Below, in pieces: positions 24,601 to 38,400 of a stretch of DNA of 64,000 nt; position 1 is the stretch's first letter; each line of letters opens with the position of its first letter. The position numbers were made by a program, and so were the translations under genes. This DNA is from Phoronis australis (Eukaryota > Phoronida > Phoronidae). Where the stretch lies: the NCBI GenBank assembly GCA_002633005.1, contig NMRA01000034.1, forward strand, positions 204,136 to 268,135, read 5' to 3'. The notes below the pieces were generated by a model. It was not told the origin of the DNA, made no database searches, and worked only from the letters and a program-made list of their open reading frames with translations.

Positions 24601-26345
24601 CTTATACTCCCCATCATCCCTGTTCATAACTGAGCCACTTTTTCTGACCTAAATAAACTCTCTTATCTGTCTCGATCTTGAGTTATTTTGCAACTTAACA
24701 GAATGGGTATCTCCAGTTAATTGCATGATTAAAGCCAAGGGCATGATCAGTCACTGCAGATTTCTTAATAGTGTTCTGTGACCATCTCACTCTCTGAACG
24801 TGTGACTCTACGCTGAGATAGCTCATCCACCTTCTTTTTGTGTTCGTTAAGCCTGACTGCCTTGTCATCTTGAATATTTATAATATAATTTGGTCATGTT
24901 ATTGATACCATTGTTTTGCTATGAATGTACCTTTCTTTTTTGCCAAATTTTATGGTCAAGTGACCCTGTTGATAGCAGATTTGTATTAAGTCTAAAATTA
25001 AAATCTTCAGGCTATCTATTTTCGGAAAATGTTTACTTTTGCTGATTAAAATTTAAATCTACATCTTTATAGAAATTTGACTAAATGCTCAGACTTATTG
25101 GTAAAATGCTCCTTAATCTTGAGTTTTATTTGTGAGGGAATCAAACCTGGATCAAGCTTCCGTATCTAAGTTTAGCTCTCTATCAGTCTTCCAGTGGCAT
25201 GTTTCTCAGAACTTATAATCCTTGGTATGAAGTGTGTATTGTTCACATTTTGTTACTCTCCATTGTTTCCTGTGTGCACTAGAGTTGCTTATAATGAATA
25301 CCACATATTTTACATGCAGTTATTGTGGGTACTTCTGTCGGCCACCATTTTGGGTCTACTCATGCAGCGCCTGGCGGCTCGCCTTGGTGTTGTATCGGGC
25401 TTGCATCTTGCCGAGGTGTGCAACCAAATGTACCCAAAAGTGCCGCGTATCCTGCTGTGGCTTATGGTTGAGGTAGCTATCATAGGTAAGTGTTATGTTA
25501 CTCTATTGACCGTTTGAGAGAATGCATCGCTGAGGTTTGTGAGGGAGTGGTGACCCTGTGTTTGTTGACAACCGTCGAAGATTGGTAAAATTGCAGATTA
25601 GAATTTTTGCCTCCATATACATTTCTGTTCATTCTCTTATTTCGAGTAATAAAACTACTGTATTATTTTGGTTTAGACCATTTACTCCAGCTATAAATGT
25701 GGGTCCATCTTGTTCCTTACTTGGTTTAGAAGGGATTTCTGTGTTTTGCTAAAAACAGAATTTGTAACTCCTTGAGATCATGCTCGGCACATAAAGTGAC
25801 AAGTGAATTTGTAGGGCCTAGACTCAATCAATGACGAACCTTTAGTTGTTTCGAAACCTTCGGTGTAATTAAGGACCAATTTGAGACCAATTTCATAGCT
25901 ATAAGTTGTCTAAATCAAAAGTTCATTTTTGTGTTGGATGGTCATGTAGACTTGCAGCTTTATAGAAATCAAAATTTGCCACTAGTATGATTCACTTTGT
26001 TGTTGCCTTAACTTTGATGAAACAAATGACTTCAGCATTTTGTCAACCGAAAACAAACCATTCAGATGAGGTCCCCCCCTCCTGCGAAAACGAGTGAAGC
26101 GGGGGTTTGTGGATTGATTCACTCCCTGTACTAGTTTTATTTGAATTCCAGGTTCTGACATGCAAGAAGTCATTGGCACAGCTATTGCATTTTACTTATT
26201 ATCTGATGGCAAGTATGTATATTTTGAGTTTTAATAAGTGCTAGAATATTGTTAGCAGAATGTGTCATTATTACTTTATCTTTGTCTGAAGGACACTCAG
26301 ACCTTTCATTTACACACAGCTGCTTTGGATTTATAGTCTTTACCT

Positions 26346-26428
<83 letters not shown>

Positions 26429-29400
26429 CTTAGTTTGTTGTAACAAAATGGTGTTAGTCTAATTAAATTTTTACCATTGGCGTAAAAGAATTGACGATTC
26501 TGAGTCCAGGGTCTAATCTCTGAATTCAGACCTGATTCAGACTCAGGTTGATTATTCAAACACAAATTTGTAGCCAACTCCATGCGTGCCCAATTGTTCA
26601 TTTTGAGAGCTGAGTTTAAAGTATAATTGCAACTGTGGGTGTTAAATCTGAAAGAATTGTGCTGTACCTTCAGATTTGTTATTATACTGTTGAAGTCAAG
26701 CTCAGACAAAAAAGTCTCTAAAATGTTTTAAGATTTATTAGTGGATTTCACTTCTATGGAATAAGTCATTATTCCATTATCAGATTTATGTGACTTGGCG
26801 TTACTCTTGTTGCTTTTACAGTATTTTTTGTTAATAAAAGTATCAGCAGGTTCAGCTCATTCTTCCAGTATACATTTTTGCATCGTTCTGTACTAGTGCA
26901 TTAATATTTAGAGGACCCCAAGGAATTGAAATGAACACAAAATTTTTAGAAAGTGGATGCCATGTGATAGGGCAAGGCAAGCACAGTATTCACCATGATA
27001 TTTTTATTCAGGTTTTAATATTTAATGTAAGGCAAAATTATTTTTGTTTCTATTACAGAATTCCCTTATGGGGCGGAGTACTTATCACCATTGTGGACAC
27101 GTTTACCTTCCTCCTGCTGGATAAATATGGTCTTAGAAAACTTGAGATATTCTTTGGTTTCCTCATCACTGTCATGGCGGTTACCTTTGGATATGAGGTA
27201 CATCAAACTAACAAGGTCTAAAAAGTCACATTATGCTTTATGGAAATCCTAGTCAGTGACACATTTTATAATGAGGAGGCCAGAAGGCTTTTAAGAAGGA
27301 TGCAGCTTTAAAGCCCACACCAGGTGGCGCTGGGTAATAAAAGAAAGATCCTGAACCACTTCAGTTTGCACCAGGTGAATTTTCTTTTTGAAAGTATGGG
27401 CTACTAAAAGGCTGTCTCTTTATGATTTTTATGGAAAAAAAACTGAAAAAATTGTATGTAACGAAAACAAAATGATATTTTAGGAAACTAATAGTGCTTT
27501 TGAGAGTTCATCTTGAACATTATATAAAGCAATGTTATTAATATCATTGATTTGATATGATTGCCTTTCTTTTAGCTAAATTTGACTGAAAATACAAGAT
27601 CACGTGACACTACAGCATTGGTGTAAAGCCAAAAATCAAATTCTGCAGGCTATCTGCTTTCAGATAATAGACTTTTCTTGAATTTAGATTCTATAGTTTT
27701 GTATACGCAGACTTATCAGCAAGGTCCTCTATCATATTAAACAATACTATTAACCTTGTGATCGTAGCATCAACAGTAATGGTAATAAAGCAATAAGTAA
27801 TAAATCACAAGTGGTAAATATTTATGACACCGTAGTACAGACACTTCAGACAGCTTGTAAATATAAAAACAAGTGGTCATCTGAGATTGATATAAACGTT
27901 GTTGTAAATATGGTAATGTAAATTTTAGCGACCCTGACACATGGTGGAGAAAAGTACATAAACTTCCTTTCAATTTGTATAAAAGATACAAAGTTGCAAT
28001 ACCGCTTAATTCACGGAATATTGAAAACCAATAATTATTTGCATGAAATTAAAAAAACAAGTGATTTATGGTCTTTTTGTGGTGAACACAGTGAAACATT
28101 TCTCCATCTGAAACAACCAAGCAAAAACGCTGTACCTTGACAGTTTCGGCTACTCACAGCAGCCATCTTCGGAAGCTGTTGGACACTAGGTGGCAAAGTG
28201 ATGACACTGTTCCAAATTTTAGACAAATTTATACCCCCCTCGTCTAAAATTTGGAACAGTGTCATCACTTCGCCACCTAGTGTCCAGTAGCTTCCGAAGA
28301 TGGCTGCTGTGAGTAGCCAAAACTGTCAAGGTACAGCATTTTTGCTTGGTTGTGTGAATAAGAATTAATCTATGTGTTCTCTACCAACCTTATGAAGTTA
28401 TTTAGTGATTTCTCCATCTGTTTTGGGAATGTTTCTGGCTCCTGTTTGCTGAATGGTTAAAACAAACGTATCATGAAAATTTTCATGTGGACAAAATAAC
28501 AGTGCTTTTTGGTTTTTTGGGAAACACCAAGTCGGAAAATTGTAACATTAATCTGTTGATCATACTAGCAAAAAATTATTTAGCCAAAGGTTTGTTAAAA
28601 AAAATCTCAACTTCCAAATGTTCGTAAACTTTATGAAGTTACATCCTGAAGAAAATATGGTACTTGTTGACTAGTGGATTAATGTTATCCTTTGTAAATG
28701 ATGTATGCATGTATGCTGTATTGTTTTATGTGACATGTAATTATCATGCTAGAGCAAAATAAAAAATTCCCACTAAAAAGAAACAGTAATAGTACTTAGA
28801 CACTGTCAGCTTCTACTGTGCAGCTATTCCTACAGTTGATTCCTAAATAATCCTTTTATTTGAATTCCTAGTATGTGGTCGTGGCCCCAGACCAAGGAGA
28901 ACTGATGAAGGGTTTATTCATCCCCTACTGTGAAGGATGTGGCTCCCAGCAATTACTGCAGGCAGTAGGGATAATTGGTGCTGTCATTATGCCACACAAT
29001 ATATATTTACACTCAGCACTTGTTAAGGTAGGTATTTTAGGATAACTAATAATACAATTAAAGGACCATAAACCAGGGACTCCTTTCAAGAAAAGAAACT
29101 TGATTTGGTCAACTTAATGCAGAATACAATTGATTTTCTATGCTTGAGGAGAACTGGCAATTCTTTATTACGTCAGATCAGGCTTATAAAGTTTTGTTTG
29201 TCCTGAGAGGGAAGTTTCAGCTGCCAAAGCAGCATGGCCCTCGGGGATTTCCAGGCATATAATTTATTAAGCAACCAATTTAAAGTAAACCAATGCATCA
29301 GCTCTTTTTTCGTCTTTTTTATCATTATTTTGACTTTATTCATGCAAAAACATACATTTCACTTAAAGTTTACAACAAAAACTACTTCTATCACACAAGC

Positions 29401-32400
29401 CTAGTTGTGAAATGATATATCAACTGGAAAATTTTCCTCTTTTTTGTCATTGGTCATTCGAAGCCCTGATGCATAGAAGCTCAATGGCAGTACTGTGGAA
29501 GAGGACGTATGTTGTGAAGAAAGTTTTTTTTTGATACACCAGAACATGGTTTATAGAGGCTTTAACTGTATCGGTTGACAGGCTGCTCTGTAGTCATATG
29601 CTGAAATGAGTACTTCTGGGCTATGAGGAAAGAAAATAGTCTCGCCATTTCTGCACCTAACTAGGGAATGTAACAAACATGCATGGTATATTCATGGATG
29701 CCAAGTGAACATGGCTGACATCCTCAAGTCTGCCATACATCTCATAGGACAATGAATATTTATTACAAGCAAATTCTCTTAAAACGTCTATAAGCCTGCC
29801 TTCCGTTACAAAAACCAGCTTAAGATTTAGACTAACTTATCTTTTTTGAAATAATTCCTTGGGCAAACAGGTGTGATTTCTGTACTTTTGAGGAACCGGC
29901 AGCTTGTGAATGCTGACTATTGATATAGTTTTTACGTACTTCCATGAGCAATGAACTGTCAGTTCTTTGCCAGACCAAAAATCACTTCTCATCTGTATAT
30001 TAAGGAACGATTTGAAATCAATTATATAATAATTACTATTAGTAAGTGGTTAAATCAATACCTTCTGATTCTGTCTCTACTCTCCTTCCAGTCACGTGAC
30101 GTGGACCGTTCCAAGAAAGGTCAGGTGAAGGAGGCTAACATGTACTTCTTCATCGAGGCGTCCATTGCACTTTTTGTGTCCTTTATCATCAATCTGTTCG
30201 TTGTCTCTGTCTTCGCTGAAGGGTTCTACAATACAAATAGCACTGACATAGTAAGTTGGTCGTGTTGAGTGTACACTCAGAGAAAGATATGCTTAGTTTG
30301 ATGAGATAGAGACATTGGGCAGACTGTTAGTTGATGCATACAGTTGTTGTTGTTTACTAATAATTGGTTATTAATAAAGTTAACCAAGATTACCCGCAGT
30401 TTTTTGTCTGTCCTTCCTGTCTGACTTGTAAAAGCACCAGGCGACTTTACACTACATTATAATACCTGTATCGGCACACCTGTTTCATACCTGCAGTAAA
30501 CAACAGTTATCCTTAGTATCAATTTTATTGATATTCTGAATCAGTGTTCTAAAGTTATGATCCTCAAATTCTGTGATTTAGTCAGACTCATTTGGGAGAT
30601 TGTCTTAACATTGGTGTATGGTGTCTGAAAATTTTGTTATCTGTACTGTGACAATAACTACATTTTTTGTCTTCTTTCTCTTCCAGTACAACAGTTGCCT
30701 ATCAATCAGTAACCCTCATGCAGATGTTTTTAACAGTACTGGCGAGATTGAAGTTGACATATTTAAAGGGGTAAGGTTCGAGTGTTATGCTATCAATAAC
30801 ACTATATCACTTTGACGGCAACAAAAGTAGTACTAGTGTCATTAGTCAAAGCCATATAGAGAGCTTGTGTTAGCCAATAATGGCTAACTTCAAGTAGGAT
30901 AAAATAAGTACGAAGCAGTTCATTAGGTAAAAGTCTGTAATGTGCCTTCATTTTTAGAACCAGTTTTCTCCGATGAATAAAAGGCATCAACTGGTTCCCA
31001 AAATGTGTGCACGTTATATCCGACTATTGCTGTTCATTAAACCAAAATCGACACTTATAAGCCCCATTCCAACTACAGCATTATATCATAGAAAACAAAC
31101 AAGAATTGTTCACTTGCCATATTTCACTAGTCAATGTTTGTAATGCCTCTTAAAATTAAATCAAGTTGATCTGCACCGCCTTGCCATGTTTGAAATGCAA
31201 GGGAAATCGTCATAGAACTCGGATGTTGGAAATATAGGTCAGCAGGATGCAGTGAGAGTGGAGCAGAATCTCATGTTGTAATTCACAATAATAATAATAA
31301 TAATGTTACCCCTTACTTAGTGTTTATTTTTGACAATTGCATTTATCTGTTTGTAAGGAGCGTCAATGGATATTTCTGTTAGCTTTATTCGCATTGTGTT
31401 GGCATTTATTGAACGCAGGTCTGCTGTGACAGGAGTAGACGGTTACAGGATTACCACCAGGTTATTCACAGCATTCAGGGGGAGATGTAGTGATTTCATC
31501 ATGGGTGATGATTATGACCATGACAACGATGAAGATGATTGCGACCATGAATGATGTGAAAATGACGTTGCTGAAGAAAATAGAGGTGTTTTCTTTAAAT
31601 GTTTTTTGATTTTTCTATTGTCTATTCAAGGGTGTCTTCCTTGGCTGTCAGTTTGGTGCCGCGGCCATGTATGTATGGGCTGTTGGTATATTAGCTGCAG
31701 GTCAAAGTTCAACTATGACTGGCACATATGCGGGTCAGTTTGTGATGGAGGTAAGTGTTCGCAGTGAGAGACAGGTTTGCGTTAAGAATTAATTTGGCTA
31801 ACATTATTAATGATGATTTGTTATTATGAAATCCAAAACTTCCTTATGTATGTGAGGATTTTTCTATAAAAGTTGGATAAAAGAAAGAAGTTGTCCAACA
31901 ACGAATGTCGTATCGTTTTTAATGAACTCTGCACCAGGGGGCACTACTGTGGAATTTTACTAAAAAGTTTGATTATGTATCTCCATGTTGATAGTTTTCT
32001 GCAATATACTTGACAGTGACAATTTTAGCATTGTTTAATTTTAAGAGAGGTTACTGTTACTGTTTTGCGCAGTAAGAAACACGTGCTGCATTAGCCACTT
32101 TCCGGTATACCATAGTGCCCTCTGTTGCACCATTGCTAAACCAATCACTATGCATTGAGTTTAATTTGCCATGTGTCATTCTGGTACCGTTGAAGTTTCA
32201 TTGTAACTGCATAATGCGGTGTAGTTCTCACATAGAAATTTAAAAAGCAGTGTGAGGCATGATCAAGCATTCTTAAATTGTATGAAGTGTGTGAGCGGCA
32301 GTACGTTTTGAGAACTACAAGTGGGTCAGTCGTAGGATACATTTTGCTACCTCCGCAAAAAACTAGGCAGAGTTGAATCCGGGATGTTGGGATTGCCTCA

Positions 32401-35400
32401 TTGCAGGGGTTCCTGAACATCAAGTGGAAGCGATGGCAGCGTGTGCTGTTGACTCGTTCCATAGCAATCTTGCCCACCATCCTATTGGCTGCGTTCGAGG
32501 GCATTCAGGACCTGACAACGATGAATGACTATCTGAACGTCCTGATGAGCCTCCAGCTACCGTTCGCACTCTTACCTATACTCACATTCACAGGAAGTGA
32601 CACAGTCATGGATGACTTTGTAAATGGACTGTGAGTACTCCCTCTCGTCCATTTTGTGTTTGGCTTGATATGTTTTAAACATAAGTCATGAGATCAGACT
32701 TAAGTTTAAATGATGCACCGTGTCACAACTTCTTGAATGCATACTCATGTTTGATGGTGCAGTAAAGTCTCACTAATTTAGGACGCAATATGATGGACCA
32801 GGAATTTTTTCATTTTTATGCACCCACATAATTATGTATATGTGGGTGCGTTATGCCGTCATCTCTGTCCGGCATCCGCTGCTGTGTCTCTAAAACCCGT
32901 TGATATATGTTCGTGAAATTTTGCAGATATGTTCCTATCGTGGATGGGATGGCATGAGCGAATTTTCTACTGGTGTTCCCCCTGGAGACAATTTTATTTT
33001 TTTACGTTTGCCTCAGAGTCTGTATCTTCTATGTGTCGAAATGGATTTTCATGAAATTTGGCAAACAGGTATCTACATGTATTAGGATGATGACGCCACC
33101 TTCACGTTTTTGAATATATTCAAAGTATTTTACGCCTCATAGTAGCCATTTTTACTGTTTCCAAGTCTTGTTGTCCACCCCTCTGTAGGCCAAACCAGTG
33201 TAATGGTGATTATGAAAATTGACATACATGTACCCACTGGAAAGAAAACTACTGACAAATGACAATACTTTTCAGATGGCTCGGTCTACAGTGGCTCCTC
33301 CTAGTGTTTTTTTGTGTCCATGACTGTATTTTCTAAACTACGCACGATCGTTGTTAAATTTAGCAATTTTGTATGTATGAAGGTGACAACGGGCAACAAT
33401 GACTTTCGGACAGATCCAACTGCGACTGTGCCAGGTAGTGGCAATTTTTTTTTTTGTGTTCCTCTGTATCAGTTTTGGAGTTCCTGGACAGATTTTTATG
33501 AAATTTGGCAAATAGATTTCTATTTAAGAGTTGATTGCAACTTTATGATTTCAGGTGGATTTGACATAGTGCACGTCACCTAGTGGCCATTTTATTATTT
33601 TTTAATCTGTTTTTGTGTCCGCCTTTCTGTCAGCTAAACCAATCTTAGGACGATTATGATAATTGACATATATGTTCTTACTAGGAAGAGGATGGCTGAC
33701 AATGATTTTTGGATGGCGCTGACTCTTGTGATGCCTCCTAGTGGCAGTTTTCGTTTCTTTGCATGCGTGGCTATATCTCCAAAACCCTCCACAGGATCTT
33801 CGTTAAATTTAGCAAGTGTATTTGTATGAATGTGACAACGGATGACGATGACAGATCCGACTCCTGTTACGCCACCTAGTGGAAATTGATTTTTTTCCGA
33901 TTTCCACTGCATCTTTGGAGTTCCTTGAGGGATTTTTATGAAATTTATCTATTAGGTTTCTATTAATGAAGCAATGACACCTTATCATTTTTGTATGGAT
34001 TTGACATAGTGTTCGCCTCCTAATAGCAGTTTTTATTATGTTTTAGTTTTAGTTTACTATGTTTTAAGTGTGCAAGTGGCAGTTTGCTTTTTTCTCATCC
34101 CACCTGTTTCTTCCTGCAGGATCTTTGAGAATTTGGCAAATGTATTTTTTGAGCATGACAACAGATGACATATGTAGACGTGTGTGACTACCACTGTACT
34201 CCCAGTGCCTGTTTTAATTTTTTATGGTCGTGGCAGGTGTGTTGTTATTGAGAAGAGAGCATTGTTGACTTACTATTCATGCTGTAGATGCTACTTTATG
34301 TTTGCTAGTATTGCTCCATTTGGTGGGAATGTTTAAAATAGTAATCGTCCCTTTTGTCTGTGATACTATGCGATGCACACGTTGAACGCATATCAATGCT
34401 CTGCGGTGCTCTTCTTCATTGTATCGTTTTAAAATTCTATATCATAGCTTCCATCAAGGCCAAGCAGTAATCTTTTTACTCGAAATCAAACTGCTGCCAT
34501 CTTCCATTTTACTTTAATACAAACTCAAGATAATTGTCCATCATTCTTTGCTTGAGAGAAGTTATGGTTTATTCAAATGAGTGTCCAACCCAAGTTCACA
34601 CCTAATGACCTCAAGATCCAAGCTACAAACTCGAGTACTACAGTCATCAAGAGCAGAATAGGATTACACATAAGTCGAGCACAGAACTATAGACAATCAT
34701 TTGCAGCTCGTATTCAGGTAGAAGTGAGAATGCCAAAAATGTTTTTGAGTTCAGTCTCAAGTAAGGAGATTAGAACATGGGACCTTGATTTTACACTTCC
34801 TTTTCTCCAGAGTGCTGAATAAAGGTTTACACAAGTAGTTATGATCGCTTTCGAGTCTAGAAATAAAACATAGAAATTATATTAGAAACTAACAGTTGTG
34901 TTTGTCTTCTCATTTTTGCTCATCAGACATTTGTTTGTTTTTCAGAACCTGTTAGTAATTAGGTGCCATAGCGCCTCCTAGTGGTTTTCTGTCTAAGTCA
35001 CTGCTCAATATGTAACAGGCTTCAGATGACTGATATCACGTATCTGTTTCAGTGCCATGAAGATCTTCACAGTTTTAGTCACTATCCTCGTCCTTGGTAT
35101 CAACTTCTTCCTGGTCGTAACATCTTTACTTGAAACATCACTCCACTGGGCTATCTACGTTGTTATAGCACTTGTTATTCTGATCTACATGTTGTTTGTT
35201 ATATACTTGGTAAGTTACTGTCATCACTTGAATAAACAGTGTTGACAAGCATCCGGTAATTCTTCACGCTTGCTGATCTAGCAACCATTAGTTTTCAGGC
35301 TTCGAGAGCTGATTGGGGTCACAGAGCCTCATTTTATTTCAAAGACCTAGTAAGTGATCTAGCCACACATATATTTTGTTAACTGGTTAAAACAGGTTTC

Positions 35401-38400
35401 ATGAGTCACATGTATTTTGTTAACAGGTTAAAACAGGGTTCACGAGTCACATGTATTTTGTTAACAGGTTAAAACAGGGTTTATGAGTCACACCTATTTT
35501 GTTAAAAGGTTAAAACAGGGCTCATTAGATACATGTATTCACAGGACGGTTAAAACAGGGTTCATGAGTATCTTTTTAAGAATTGTATATGTTATTCTAT
35601 AGCGTCCCTGGTTTCAGAGTCGTTTATGGTCTTCAGTTAGTGAATTTATCCAACAGTCTGTCCGGACAAACTTTATCTTGTGATTCTCTTGTTGTAGGCA
35701 TGGTTTGCTTTAATCACCATGGGTGTAGAACTGCTGAAGAAGATTCCTGTAAGTAGTGTTTTGTGAAGCATTTGTTTCATTTGTCCGCTATATGGATGTT
35801 TAGTGATGATGTATCTGCTACTATTGTGATGTGATTTGGATCCATAAATTGGAATGAAAATCCACAGTCACATATTTCCAAAATTTTGTATTTTTTGGTT
35901 TAGGGAACCACTGGGATAATTTAGCACTAACCTTGAAATCTTTACAAAATTATTGTGTTTAAATAAATGGGTGTGCTTCAACAACAGTTGCACCTCTAAT
36001 CCTGAGGAGTTAGTTGGCTAGGTAATAATAATTTACTGCACATTGTTTTTAATATTGGCATTTTACTTTCATTGTTTGACTGGGTGGAAAATGTCAAAAT
36101 GACGTCATACTCATAAAGCTTTGAGCAATGGACTTGAAATTCATTATGTGGCACAAGTGAAACCCCCTGGGGTCTGTTTCAAGAAAAGTGACTTGAGACA
36201 GAAACTTTGTCTTATGCTTCCACTTCACAGTTTGCTGAATAAAGTTTTAGTCGTGTAATTATTGGACATCACAGTGTAACGGGGCTCCATATAAACTACC
36301 AGTAGTGTTCCGAAATTATTTATTCGCAGAGTTAAACCCTGTAACAATAAAACAATATTTACAGTAGAATAGAACCAGGTTGAAACTCACAGTATATGAT
36401 TTACACACGTTTGCAACATGATTTGTCTTGGGAAACACCTAATTAGCCATCATTTAACACATTCTAGGTAAATATACACGGAGAAACAACAATAAGGAAA
36501 TACATACTAATTTAAAATCATTGTGAGTGAGATGCTCTTTGGCCGTCTTGAGATTAAAGATTCTCACTTAACTGAGATGTAAAGTTATACGGTTCATGTT
36601 ACTTGAGCGTCAACAGTGGATCAAATAATAATAATGTTAAAGTAAATAACACTAGCTGAAGTCTTCATCAAAATAGAGACACACCCAAACGGATCAATGT
36701 GGCTGCCATACAACACCCTTACAATCAAAGTCATCCAAAACCTACTGAATTTCATGATAAAAATAATATAGAAAGCACAACAGACTGGACCTGGACTTAT
36801 ATACAGTAGTGATAAGTTTCTTGTATAAATACTAAACAAACTCAAAAGTAGACAAATTGCAAATCTCACCTAACATGGCAACACAAGCTCAAGTCCACAA
36901 CCTTTCTGATACACTGCAGAAACTACACCCTAACTTACCAGCACTGACCAATGGTCTGTCGGTGACACTCCCGCACACCCAAGCTGGACAACCCAGGTTC
37001 AAATCCTGTAAACACTAAATTTTTGCATGCACTAATAATTACTGAAATATATAAAATATACCACTATCACAACAGTCTAGAAACAATTATATAAATTATC
37101 TCAGTAATTATATGTGCATTCTCAGAGACTTTGCATTCTTGCTCAAGTAGGGTTGTTCGAAGTTGGCGGTGGGTTTGTTTAAAAGGTAGTTATGCTTTGA
37201 GATTGTGCGTGGATGGAGAGAGAATGATTAAATCCAGTAATTAATTTGTTATGTGATAACCACTAATTAAAACAAGTGAAACCTGTACACAGACATCACA
37301 CATCACATCTGACGCAAACAAGTCAACATCTTTTTGAAAATCATCCTGGTATGGGAATTGGGGATAGTTAGGCCTGTAAAAGATCTTAAACCCATCCGCA
37401 GAGCATCTACATGTATAGCTGCGCACCATACCAGCGACTGTTGGCAAATCATTGGAGACACACCTGTAACGTCCTTCGCCGCAGAGATAATAGCTCTTGG
37501 GCTATTTCCGGTGATACCAGTCATTCATAAAATGTTGTTTATGAAAATTCAAATTTTCCCCAAATTATAATGATGCACTTATTTAACAATTGGCTGATAT
37601 AAACCACATGATCTTGTCTAATCATATCATTGGCTGTTGCGATCTGCTCTCAGAAATTTTTAGAATCTTTTGAGTACATCGACCCCAGAAGCAAAGTAGT
37701 AAACATCATCTAAAAATAGATTTTGACGTCCCAAATACATGTAAACAAGTTTGACCCATGGTTTAAAAGTACATATGAACACATTTTGGGCAACTTAAAT
37801 GGAACTATCTCTATTAATTACTTAATACTTATTCTGACAAAAGTTCATAAATTATTTAATAGTTATGAGGAGCATAAGACCAACTTTTTGCCTTATGTCA
37901 CCTTTAATGAAACAGTTCCCAGTCTTATGTGGTGAAATGCAGGCATTTTTGCCACGTGTGATCTTAGTCTACAAATGGGCCAATACGAGAATCCATTAAC
38001 AGCTTGTCTCGTGATAAATATGAGCATAGAGCTGGCACATTTCTCAATCTGGATTGGGCTGTCAACTCCGTAATAAAATCATACGCTATGCTCTCAGTCA
38101 TGTGTTCATTCTCTGGGCTCTTGACTCGAGATGCTATTTCTTCACCACTTGACAGAAGGAGAAAGTAATTTAGTGAGCCTTATAGGAATCAATAGGTGTT
38201 GAAATAGGAAATTCCATGTTCTGTGGATCTAACATTCACTCAAAGTTGAAAAATAACAGATTCATATTTTTTGTTGTTTACTGTGTTCTGTTGTGTAGAC
38301 AATTGATTTATGTATACTTTTTCTGCTAAGTTTAAGTGCTACAAACAAGAATATTTATCACTTGACTCTTAAGAGTGGGTAAGTTAATAGTGGCACTTTT

